Shown: piece by piece, positions 5,851 to 13,025 of the stretch | Numbering within the stretch: position 1 is the stretch's first letter | Layout: every line of letters begins with the position of its first letter | NCBI GenBank assembly: GCA_013043915.1 | Contig: JABEVH010000168.1 | Location: 1 to 17,255, forward strand | Source of the DNA: Pseudomonadales bacterium | Lineage (GTDB): Bacteria; Pseudomonadota; Gammaproteobacteria; Pseudomonadales; Moraxellaceae | Direction: 5' to 3' | Length of the DNA: 17,255 bases | The notes under the pieces: model-generated | The model's input: the letters and a program-made list of their open reading frames with translations, nothing else | What the model was told of the DNA's origin: nothing | The model's database searches: none | Translations under genes and position numbers: made by a program

Positions 5851-7359
5851 ATGACAGCTGTTGCTTCTGCCTTGATTTCCCTGCCTACGAGCTTGACCGA
5901 CTTGGAAACCCTTATGGCGAAGGCATCATCCTACGCTGATTGGCTTAACCTTGCCCGGCAACATGATCAACTATCTGGGGCAGAAGCATGGCGTTCAACC
6001 CTGGAAAGTTCTCTCTATGACTACCAGGAAATCTGCAATCGTCTTGAAAAACTGCAGCACGCTTTACAAAATCAGGCCTCTTCAGAACTGCTCTATGCGC
6101 TGAATGAAGGCGTCCATGGCAATATGGGCGGCATGGGCAGACCTGTACTTTATTCTCAGGCACGTTGCGGAACCAAACACCTGATCGAAGACTATGTCAC
6201 GACCATTGCTGAATCCCTGCGCTATATCCACCGCTGTCCTGAGTCTGAAATACCGCATACCGAGAAAGTTGACTTCTTCCGCAGAGCCAGCCATTGCTAC
6301 GGACGTTCAGCCTTGTTGCTTAGTGGTGGGGCAGGCTTGATCTACTTTCACCATGGGGTTGTGCAGGAGCTTATCGACAACGATTTATTGCCCGGTGTGA
6401 TCTCGGGTGCCAGTGCCGGAGCTATTGTGGCAGCACAATTAGGCACCTTGACTGATGAAGAACTTCGCGCCGGCTACTTTATCAAAAAACGCTACCACGA
6501 GCCCCTACGCACGCGCATGCTTGATGTGTTCCGCGGCAAAGTTGATGCCCAAACGGCCAAAGTTGCACGTGAAAACCTGTTGGATGAAGTCATTCCGCGT
6601 GACATCACCTTCCAGGAAGCCTATGAAAAAACCGGAAGATATATCAATATCTCGATATCTCCTGCTGAACGTCATCAGTCGTCACGATTGATGAATGCCA
6701 TCACATCACCCAATGTCTACGTCAGATCGGCCATTTCCGCCTCCATGGGTATTCCCGGGTTGATGGCATCAGAGCGCCTCTTCGCCCGGGGCTTTGACGG
6801 CAAACCGAGACCGTACCTTGAAACTCGGCGCTGGGTCGATGGATCCTTGTCCAATGATCTTCCTGCCAAACGTATGGCTCGTCTTTATGGTGTCAACCAT
6901 TTCATCGTCAGTTTAATCAATCCGATGGTGGTGCCCTTTATAGAGGATGTCAAATCACGACAGAACCGTGGACTATTTAATGTGGTTTCAGAATCCAGCG
7001 TTCGTGTCACTAGCGAGGTTTTAACTGCGATCGAACGCGTGCTGGCTACCCGTGGCACCAAAGGCAAGGCACTGGCAGCCCAGCTGGCCTATCTGGTTGC
7101 CATGTTGGGCCAGAGCTATCTCGGCGATATCAATATCCTGATTGGGCGCCGTGATTTTCGCTGGCGTAATGCCTTATTTGAGTTTCGCAAAGGTGAAGTT
7201 GAAGCTATGATACAGGCAGGCAGGCGTCATACCTGGCCTAAAATGTCCATGATACGCAATGCAGCCATGATCTCCCATACCCTGGATCAGGTCTTGGAGT
7301 CACTGAGCATTACAGATATCGAGAAAAAGACAGATACTATTCATCATGTTGTTGTTTAA
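5851..7359 (+). CDS. Patatin-like phospholipase/triacylglycerol lipase with DUF3336 N-terminal domain
   Basis: A 502-residue lipase resembling the yeast Tgl3/4/5 type. Residues about 15-145 fit the DUF3336 region, including WRSTLESSLYDY (47-58). The patatin domain begins at 151 with GRSALLLSGGAG, the glycine-rich oxyanion loop, followed by the nucleophile elbow GASAG with Ser188. The partner of the Ser-Asp dyad is Asp330 in VDGS. These enzymes hydrolyse acyl esters of triacylglycerols or phospholipids. About 150 residues follow the Asp; this C-terminal part (REGION 370-502) is helical-looking and unassigned. No signal peptide is visible, so a cytoplasmic or membrane-surface location is likely. 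TGAGG 5 nt before the ATG supports this start. The upstream neighbour is an acyltransferase-like gene, suggesting a linked role in acyl-chain turnover; substrate is inference. Confidence 0.88.
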   Translation: MTAVASALISLPTSLTDLETLMAKASSYADWLNLARQHDQLSGAEAWRSTLESSLYDYQEICNRLEKLQHALQNQASSELLYALNEGVHGNMGGMGRPVLYSQARCGTKHLIEDYVTTIAESLRYIHRCPESEIPHTEKVDFFRRASHCYGRSALLLSGGAGLIYFHHGVVQELIDNDLLPGVISGASAGAIVAAQLGTLTDEELRAGYFIKKRYHEPLRTRMLDVFRGKVDAQTAKVARENLLDEVIPRDITFQEAYEKTGRYINISISPAERHQSSRLMNAITSPNVYVRSAISASMGIPGLMASERLFARGFDGKPRPYLETRRWVDGSLSNDLPAKRMARLYGVNHFIVSLINPMVVPFIEDVKSRQNRGLFNVVSESSVRVTSEVLTAIERVLATRGTKGKALAAQLAYLVAMLGQSYLGDINILIGRRDFRWRNALFEFRKGEVEAMIQAGRRHTWPKMSMIRNAAMISHTLDQVLESLSITDIEKKTDTIHHVVV

Positions 7360-7436
7360 AGTAATTTTTGGTCAAGGTCAACGTTGAGAAGTTGTCCGCG
7401 TTCTTTTCTTGTTGAGTTGGAATAAGGCGATCAGGC

Positions 7437-7952
7437 ATGCTGCAGGGTAAGTTGGTTATCCTTGGACCTGTTTATCCCCTAGATTTTAACGCCCTTTTTT
7501 TGTGGGCAGACGACAGTGAGGCTGCCCTGCTCAATGAGCCTTACCGTCCTCCTCTATGGAAGCACCAAGAAACATTCTGGTTCGCACAAAACCCTGACCC
7601 TTCTCGGGTATTTTTTGCCCTACGCAAGATTCACGAACCCTCGATCTTAGGTTATGTTCAACTCTGGAATATTGATGCCGTCAACCGCTCGGTGATGCTG
7701 GGCTTGCGCATCGGGGATTTGGCGCAACGTGGACAGGGCATGGGCCAGGAGGCCTTGCAACTTGCCATTGACTACTGCTGGCAACACCTCAACCTTCGGC
7801 GTATTACGATTTCAGTCTTTGCCAATAATGCACCTGCGCTGCACATTTATGAAAAAAACGGTTTTATCCAGGAAGGGCTGTTACGTCAGGCGGTCTATAT
7901 CTCTGGAACGTGGGTAGATATCATACTGATGGGGCTATTACGCTGCCCCTAA
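7437..7952 (+). CDS. GNAT acetyltransferase of the RimJ/RimL type
   Basis: A 171-residue cytoplasmic protein of normal length for the family. The acetyl-CoA pyrophosphate loop is seen as RGQGMG (98-103) after the strand VMLGLRIGD, and motif B as NNAPALHIYEKNGF (130-143), where the EKNGF ending is typical. Members acetylate N-termini of ribosomal proteins, amino acids, polyamines or antibiotics; the sequence does not say which. AAGGCGA 9 nt upstream supports the ATG at 7437. It starts 77 bp after the lipase gene on the same strand with no terminator seen, so it may share its transcript. Downstream it faces the convergent lipoprotein gene. Confidence 0.85.
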   Translation: MLQGKLVILGPVYPLDFNALFLWADDSEAALLNEPYRPPLWKHQETFWFAQNPDPSRVFFALRKIHEPSILGYVQLWNIDAVNRSVMLGLRIGDLAQRGQGMGQEALQLAIDYCWQHLNLRRITISVFANNAPALHIYEKNGFIQEGLLRQAVYISGTWVDIILMGLLRCP

Positions 7953-8044
7953 CACCAGTGTCTTGTTCCCGTCAGAAGGGGAATCTGGGCAGACGTCCAG
8001 ATATCACCTATCCTCAGCGAGCTATGGCATACGCCAGACCCACT

Positions 8045-8785
8045 TCAATTTGCCAAAGCCACCCATGCACCATTACGAGTAGGCGTCAATGCCATCAAGA
8101 TCAGATTATTCGTTCCTGGGGGAAGAACAGCAACACCCGTCAGCGATCCAGATACGGTGCAATTGGTCATATTCAGTGACAATGCGTAAGCAGCATTGCC
8201 AGGCAGCATATTGCCCGACAGGGTACAGCCCGTCGAGGTACTACCTGTAATATTGCCATTCACACCAACAGTCAAGGTTCCACTGGCCGTGGCATTGTCA
8301 GTAAAACTCCACGATCTTGCCACCGCAGTCAGCAGTTGCTGCGCATTGCTATTGGTCTGATAAGTCAAGGTGAGATTCTGTGGAGTCACCACGTTGTTAG
8401 CATAGTTCAAACTACCGTTTACACCTGAGTTCAAAACATAGGTGCCTGCAAATGAACCGGACAACGGGTTCAGGGGTGCTGGAAAGTCCATCATATCATT
8501 CGAGTTCAGCGTACCTCCCTGGGGCACTGATGTACCATGAACAAGCTCAGCGGCTTGCCCTGAGACAAACTCGGCAAAATAATACTCACCTGAATTCAGA
8601 AAAACACCATAGATGCTTTTGCTGATTGAGCCCTGTACGGATGCCCCCGAATAAATACCCAAGAGACTATCGGGTGTCGACGTTCCCGTTCCCGTTCCCG
8701 TTCCCGTTGCAGCCGCTGTCAGTCCTCCAGCACCACAAGCTACCAACGCGGCTGATGCTGCTACCACCCAGAAAATTGAACGCAT
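8045..8785 (-). CDS. Lipoprotein of unknown function with Gly-Thr repeat linker
   Basis: A 246-residue exported lipoprotein. The signal peptide (MRS, then a hydrophobic core) ends in the lipobox LVAC, making Cys17 the lipidated residue. Next comes an Ala/Gly stretch and a run of Gly-Thr pairs (about residues 27-35) encoded by a GGAACG hexamer repeat, then a Ser/Asn/Gly/Thr-rich body that looks beta-structured with repeated polar strands. Three later cysteines include Cys188 and Cys209, which could form a disulphide. I recognise no family. ATG at 8785 is preceded by GAGGAT about 8 nt upstream. The promoter region carries a 10-base G tract (see separate entry). A surface or periplasmic role is inference from the lipobox. 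Confidence 0.75.
   Translation of the reverse strand: MRSIFWVVAASAALVACGAGGLTAAATGTGTGTGTSTPDSLLGIYSGASVQGSISKSIYGVFLNSGEYYFAEFVSGQAAELVHGTSVPQGGTLNSNDMMDFPAPLNPLSGSFAGTYVLNSGVNGSLNYANNVVTPQNLTLTYQTNSNAQQLLTAVARSWSFTDNATASGTLTVGVNGNITGSTSTGCTLSGNMLPGNAAYALSLNMTNCTVSGSLTGVAVLPPGTNNLILMALTPTRNGAWVALAN
8681..8708. repeat. Hexanucleotide microsatellite (CGTTCC)4.7 inside the lipoprotein gene
   Basis: Four complete CGTTCC units plus CGTT. On the coding strand it encodes alternating Gly-Thr just after the lipidated Cys. A copy change would alter linker length by two residues per unit without a frameshift. Confidence 0.9.
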
Positions 8786-8816
8786 TAAATGATCCTCATC
8801 AAGTAAATGACTGCAG

Positions 8817-8854
8817 ATAATACCCCATAGGAAAATGTTACGCTCCCCCCCCCC
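8817..8854 (-). promoter_or_regulatory. Candidate lipoprotein promoter with adjoining G10 tract
   Basis: On the minus strand TATTAT (8822-8817, five of six to the -10 consensus) lies about 32 nt before the ATG. The expected -35 position, about 17 nt further upstream, has no good hexamer and abuts the G10 run (8854-8845). Tract length would set the register of any upstream element, as known for homopolymer promoters of Neisseria opc and porA. This is a prediction from spacing only. Confidence 0.35.
8845..8854. repeat. C10 homopolymer (G10 on minus strand)
   Basis: Ten consecutive C residues about 60-70 bp upstream of the lipoprotein start, long enough to be slippage-prone. Confidence 0.9.
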
Positions 8855-9143
8855 TTAGGTTTACCTGTCCAAAAATTAATTTTGCATGGCAAGTCTATGC
8901 CGTATCTCCGGCAAGCACTGACCGTTGAGAAGGATGATCCTATCTATCACCCAATTGCTTGCAAAACTATCATCCATTTTTTAATTGCTAATTAGACACC
9001 CACTATTGACAAAAAATATTTAAGTTTATTCATCAACTATTTGTTTTTAATGTATTTATTCGCATTCCCACTGAATAGGCTTCTTGGTTAATTCTTATCT
9101 TCATCCTCTGACCCTACCGCACTATCAGTTTTTTTCGCCACCT

Positions 9144-9159
9144 TGGCACATAACTGGCA
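9144..9159 (+). promoter_or_regulatory. Sigma-54 (RpoN) promoter candidate
   Basis: TGGCAC at 9144-9149 and TGGCA at 9155-9159 match the -24/-12 consensus TGGCAC-N5-TTGCW with correct GG-to-GC spacing and one mismatch. Transcription would start near 9171, about 40 nt before the ATG at 9211. This would require an enhancer-binding activator. Confidence 0.45.
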
Positions 9160-9195
9160 TCTTTGCCTGGGTCCTTTACTTTTTGCAATGGCCCA

Positions 9196-9203
9196 GCGAG
9201 GTG
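9196..9203 (+). promoter_or_regulatory. Ribosome binding site for the Ser/Thr-rich gene
   Basis: GCGAGGTG lies 7 nt before the ATG at 9211. It decides this start over the in-frame ATG at 9163, which would fall beside or ahead of the predicted sigma-54 transcript start. Confidence 0.6.
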
Positions 9204-9210
9204 GGCACTC

Positions 9211-9882
9211 ATGACTATCAATAACTCACTTAATAGCTGGTTATTCAATCCCCTTTCACAAACACCCAAAACCACATCTACCTCCCTTGTTCAATCCACA
9301 CAGGCGACCAGCTCTACCTCCAGTGTCAACAGCATGACATCGCCTTCAGGCGCCTCTGGTCATCATCATGGTGGTGGCCGGGCTATGCTACAAAATATCT
9401 TACAGGCATTGAGTCAGTCAGGACTTAATACCTCATCATTAACTCCAGGCGCTTCCTCAGGTAGCACAGGGACAAATTCAGACGGTGATAACGATGGCAG
9501 TTCCTCTGTCGCAGGCGCATCGCCAAGCCCTCAACAGGCTATGACAACCTTTCTGCAGTCACTATTTAGTACGCTCCATAGTATGAGTAGTCAGAGCAGC
9601 ACGCCCGGTTATGGAAGTTTTCAGACACAGCTGCAAAGCCTGACTGCACAGATTTCAGGTACAGCGTCGACCGTTTCTGGGAGCACAAGTTCATCGCTGT
9701 CACCGCTTGAAAACAGTTTCCAGGCCCTTAGCAACACACTTGGAAGCAGCGCCGCCTCCGCATCTACCTCGTCTCCCACCAGCAGTGCATTAGTTTCCTT
9801 TTTACAGAACTTGCAAGCACAGCTGAACCAGCAGGGTGCCACCCCGGTAACCACCGGACTGACCGTACAGCAAACAGCATGA
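9211..9882 (+). CDS. Ser/Thr/Gln-rich low-complexity protein of unknown function
   Basis: A 223-residue protein beginning MTINNSLNSWLFNPLSQ. It is dominated by Ser, Thr, Gly, Ala and Gln. A short motif GHHHGGGRAMLQ (about 50-61) is followed by an amphipathic LQNILQALSQSGL segment; similar Leu/Gln-rich heptad-like segments recur (TTFLQSLFSTLHS; SFQTQLQSLTAQI; SFQALSNTLG; SFLQNLQAQLNQQ), each separated by Ser/Thr/Gly linkers. There is no signal peptide, lipobox or membrane helix. The only cysteine-free, Lys-poor composition suggests an extended or extracellular protein, but no export signal is seen. It sits behind a sigma-54-like promoter and 62 bp ahead of the large sensor kinase, possibly co-transcribed. 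I do not recognise a family; no function is assigned. Confidence 0.65.
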   Translation: MTINNSLNSWLFNPLSQTPKTTSTSLVQSTQATSSTSSVNSMTSPSGASGHHHGGGRAMLQNILQALSQSGLNTSSLTPGASSGSTGTNSDGDNDGSSSVAGASPSPQQAMTTFLQSLFSTLHSMSSQSSTPGYGSFQTQLQSLTAQISGTASTVSGSTSSSLSPLENSFQALSNTLGSSAASASTSSPTSSALVSFLQNLQAQLNQQGATPVTTGLTVQQTA

Positions 9883-9944
9883 ATGACATGCAATATATGG
9901 GGAATTTGCTATGCTGAACGCATCGCTTGCTTGCATAAATAGCC

Positions 9945-12900
9945 ATGATAAAAGGCACCAGCGCAGATTCCTTGCTCCAGCTTTCCACGCGTATACTGCG
10001 CGACCTCGTGGATGGGCATTCTGCGCACAAACTCGCTGTCCTTTTATGTGAAGAAGCTGAAAAACTTTCGGAAGATCGCGTTGCCACGCTATTCAAAATA
10101 GATGATGAAGGGCACTTACATCTGTTTGCAACAGCGGCAGCCAAAACCCATGATCAACAAAAACTGCATGAATCGATCAAGCAGAATGTCGTGGGACAAC
10201 ATTGCAGCGTTCTGGACTGCCAGCATGTGCTGGTAGTCGACAAGGCCAATGCACCTACAGCCTGTACATCTCAATGCATACTAACCTGCCACGCCAATTG
10301 GTCGTGCTGGGCTTATCCTGTTCTTGATGGCGACACGGTCGTCGGGACCTTTGCGCTTTCCGCACAAAAGAGCAGTCATCCCACCGCGCAAGATGCGCGT
10401 ATGCTGGATCTCATGGCATCGATAGCTGGCATGCTACTGTGTTTTGATAAGCATACTCAGACTCAAAAAATCCAGACATCCAAACTGCTGCGTTTAGCTG
10501 ATTTTCAGGGCATGCTGGGGCAAGCCAATACTATCGTTGCTTCATCGTCGACCCAGGACGAACTGCTCAAAGCCCTATGTGCCTGCGTAGTACAACATGG
10601 ACATCTCAGCCTGGCCTGGATCTCCAGACCTGATGCTCAGGAGCAATTCCAGATGCTGGCAGCGGCAGGTACTACCGGCTACCTCGAGGGGTTATCTGTA
10701 AGTGCCCGAGCGGAGCTTCCTGAAGGCTGCGGCAGCATGGGAACCGCCTGGAGACAGGGATGCCCTATCTTCAGCGGCTCGTTCCATGGAAGCATCCACC
10801 TTCTGCCCTGGGCGCAGAGAGCTGAATACTGGGGGCTCAAAGCCAGCGCTGCATTACCGATTTTCCGGGCTGGTCGCATCTGGGCCATCTTAACTGTCAT
10901 ACATTCTGAAGAAGATATCTTTGATCAACCCCTGAGAAACTTGCTGGAAGAATTAGCACGTAACTTGTCACGAGGCCTGGACCGACTTGATCAGTTGCAT
11001 CAGGAACAGCGCCTCAGTGCAATTCAAGGACACTTACTTAATAATACCCGCGCGGGTATTACCATGGTGCGAAATCGGCATTTTGTGCAGGTCAATCAAC
11101 GCTTCGCTGAGATCCTTGGCTATGCCAGCCCTGATGAGTTTTCTGGATTATCCACACGCATGATTTACCCATCATCCTCGGAGTATGACCAGATTGGCCA
11201 GATGTATGCTCAGCAAACTCTTGGTGAAAACAACTTCTTTGAAACTCGTTTGCTGCATAAGTCAGGGCACAGTATTCCCTGCGAAGTCTCCTTCGGCATA
11301 CTGCATGACCATGAGGGGGAGTTATCGATCTGGACCTTAGTCGATGTCAGTGATCGGGAAGAACGTGAACGCGAGCGCAATAGCTACCGTGATCAGTTGC
11401 TTCGTTATGCCGATCGCATACCCGGCATGCTCTATAAATTCTGTCTGCATCCTGACGGTCACATGAGTTTTCCCATCGCGCTAGGTGCTGTGCAGGAAAT
11501 GCTCGGTGTACAACCTCAAGACATTGAAAATAACGCTGCGGCTGCTTTCCAACGCGCTCACCCTGATGATCTGCCTGATCTGGTCAATTCCATTTTTACC
11601 TCTGCCCGCACCATGACACTCTGGCATTTCGAATGCAGGCTTCAGTTACCTGATGGCCGTATGGTATGGCGTACAGGTTCTTCCTTGCCTGAAAGGGAAG
11701 CAAATGGAGATATTGCCTGGTATGGATTTATCTCTGACACCACCGAGCAAAAACAAGCCCTGGCTGCCCTAGCCAGCAGTGAACAGCAGCAACGTGCCAT
11801 TTTTGATGCATCCCCCACCGCGATGGCTGTACTCAACCCCTCTACCCTGGAAATTCAAGCTGTTAATGCAGCGTGGGAAACCTTGTTGCATCGCTCTGCT
11901 GATTCGATCATGGGGCATAATCTTCTCACTGCGGGTATCTGGTCACGCGCTTTGGATAATGAGAAATTCCAGGCACAACTCCGCACATCTTCCCCGACCA
12001 TACCCTACATGGAGGTTACTTTGCTCACCCAGGATGGGCAACCCATACTGTGCCGTGTTACAGCAGCAACTACACCGGTGGGCGAACATCATGTACTGAT
12101 CATGATTGCCGAAGACATCAGCGAGCAGCGTAGAATTGAAGCAGAAATTCGCGACTTGAACCGTGATCTTGAGTATCGCGTCCAGGAACGAACCCAAGAT
12201 CTTGAGAACAGTAATACCGCCCTGCAGGCCAGTATTAACGAACTTGAGACAACCCAGGAACAGCTGGTTGAAGTTGAAAAATTATCAGCACTTGGGCACT
12301 TGGTGACCGGAGTTGCCCATGAAATCAATACGCCTCTGGGCAATGGACTTTTGGCTGCTTCTACGATAGTCAGTCAACTTGAACAGCTGCAAATTCAGTA
12401 TGAGCAAGGCTTAACTCGGCGTGATTTTGAAGATTTTATGGAACAAGCTGGCCTAGCTAGCGACATTGTAGTCCGTAACCTAAGACGTGCGGCTGATCTG
12501 GTTCAGAGCTTTAAACAGGTCGCGGTGGATCAGAACATCATGAGTCGCCGCCACTTCGAACTCCACCTGTTAGTACGAGACCTCTTGGTTTTGTTGCATC
12601 CACGTCTGAGAATCTCAGGTGTCGAGGTCGTCACACAAATTGAGCCTTTTATAAATATGGACAGTTACCCAGGCCCCCTGGGTCAAATTATTACTAATTT
12701 GATAACTAACTCGCTCGATCATGCTTTTGAGGAATCAGTCAGCGCCAAGCAGTTATCCATCAGTGCAGTCATTGTTGATAAAGAATGGGTTGAAATCAGC
12801 ATCCGCGACAATGGCTGCGGGATACCAGCCGATCATCTAGCTCATATCTTTGAACCCTTTTTCACCACCCGATTAGGGCGCGGAGGATCAGGCCTGGGAC

Positions 12901-13025
12901 TGCATATCAGTCACAATGCTGCTCTGGTTTTAGGGGGGCGCTTGCGCGTTAACAGCATTGAGGGTCAGGGTAGTTGCTTCGTCCTGCGTGTTCCCCTGAA
13001 TGCGCCATCAGTCACGACCGCGTAA
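9945..13025 (+). CDS. Soluble multi-sensor histidine kinase (GAF-GAF-PAS-PAS-PAS-HisKA-HATPase)
   Basis: A 1026-residue cytoplasmic sensor without membrane helices. GAF1 spans about 12-168 and carries Cys87, 92, 107, 111, 115 and 121 in one stretch. GAF2 is about 190-345 (GCGSMGTAWRQG...ALPIFRAGRIWAILTV). PAS1 about 357-472, PAS2 about 486-605 (with PDGRMVWRTG), PAS3 about 612-728. A coiled coil (about 728-778) leads to the phospho-accepting His792 in GVAHEINTPLGN. The ATP domain is complete: N-box Asn918/Asn922, G1 DNGCG (955-959), F-box IFEPFFTT, G2 GSGLGL (981-986). It autophosphorylates and passes phosphate to a regulator that is not adjacent. The kinase core is the same subtype as that of the gene at 3197-4498. 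The ATG at 9945 has no clear ribosome site. Its last 18 bp overlap the convergent ubiB. Ligands are unknown. Confidence 0.92.
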   Translation: MIKGTSADSLLQLSTRILRDLVDGHSAHKLAVLLCEEAEKLSEDRVATLFKIDDEGHLHLFATAAAKTHDQQKLHESIKQNVVGQHCSVLDCQHVLVVDKANAPTACTSQCILTCHANWSCWAYPVLDGDTVVGTFALSAQKSSHPTAQDARMLDLMASIAGMLLCFDKHTQTQKIQTSKLLRLADFQGMLGQANTIVASSSTQDELLKALCACVVQHGHLSLAWISRPDAQEQFQMLAAAGTTGYLEGLSVSARAELPEGCGSMGTAWRQGCPIFSGSFHGSIHLLPWAQRAEYWGLKASAALPIFRAGRIWAILTVIHSEEDIFDQPLRNLLEELARNLSRGLDRLDQLHQEQRLSAIQGHLLNNTRAGITMVRNRHFVQVNQRFAEILGYASPDEFSGLSTRMIYPSSSEYDQIGQMYAQQTLGENNFFETRLLHKSGHSIPCEVSFGILHDHEGELSIWTLVDVSDREERERERNSYRDQLLRYADRIPGMLYKFCLHPDGHMSFPIALGAVQEMLGVQPQDIENNAAAAFQRAHPDDLPDLVNSIFTSARTMTLWHFECRLQLPDGRMVWRTGSSLPEREANGDIAWYGFISDTTEQKQALAALASSEQQQRAIFDASPTAMAVLNPSTLEIQAVNAAWETLLHRSADSIMGHNLLTAGIWSRALDNEKFQAQLRTSSPTIPYMEVTLLTQDGQPILCRVTAATTPVGEHHVLIMIAEDISEQRRIEAEIRDLNRDLEYRVQERTQDLENSNTALQASINELETTQEQLVEVEKLSALGHLVTGVAHEINTPLGNGLLAASTIVSQLEQLQIQYEQGLTRRDFEDFMEQAGLASDIVVRNLRRAADLVQSFKQVAVDQNIMSRRHFELHLLVRDLLVLLHPRLRISGVEVVTQIEPFINMDSYPGPLGQIITNLITNSLDHAFEESVSAKQLSISAVIVDKEWVEISIRDNGCGIPADHLAHIFEPFFTTRLGRGGSGLGLHISHNAALVLGGRLRVNSIEGQGSCFVLRVPLNAPSVTTA

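Larger units (their letters stand above)
8786..9210. other. Divergent intergenic region between lipoprotein and Ser/Thr-rich gene
   Basis: About 425 bp. It holds the lipoprotein promoter candidate with its G10 tract (8817-8854), a small hairpin TGCCG/CGGCA near 8898-8913, an AT-rich stretch around 8975-9060 with a consensus TTGACA (9006-9011) lacking a good -10, and the sigma-54-like promoter at 9144-9159. I see no gene in it. Confidence 0.55.

Noticed and set aside
7966..8002. Two small hairpins between the acetyltransferase and lipoprotein genes (stem ATCTGGG/TCCAGAT)
   Set aside because: Stems are 5-7 bp with no T-run on either strand, so I could not support a terminator, although convergent genes make one likely.
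8880..8960. Riboswitch (c-di-GMP type) in the intergenic region
   Set aside because: A 5 bp hairpin and GGCAAG repeats were seen, but the conserved core of the known class is missing.
9006..9034. Sigma-70 promoter at the consensus TTGACA
   Set aside because: No acceptable -10 at 16-18 bp; AT-rich context makes the hexamer weak evidence alone.
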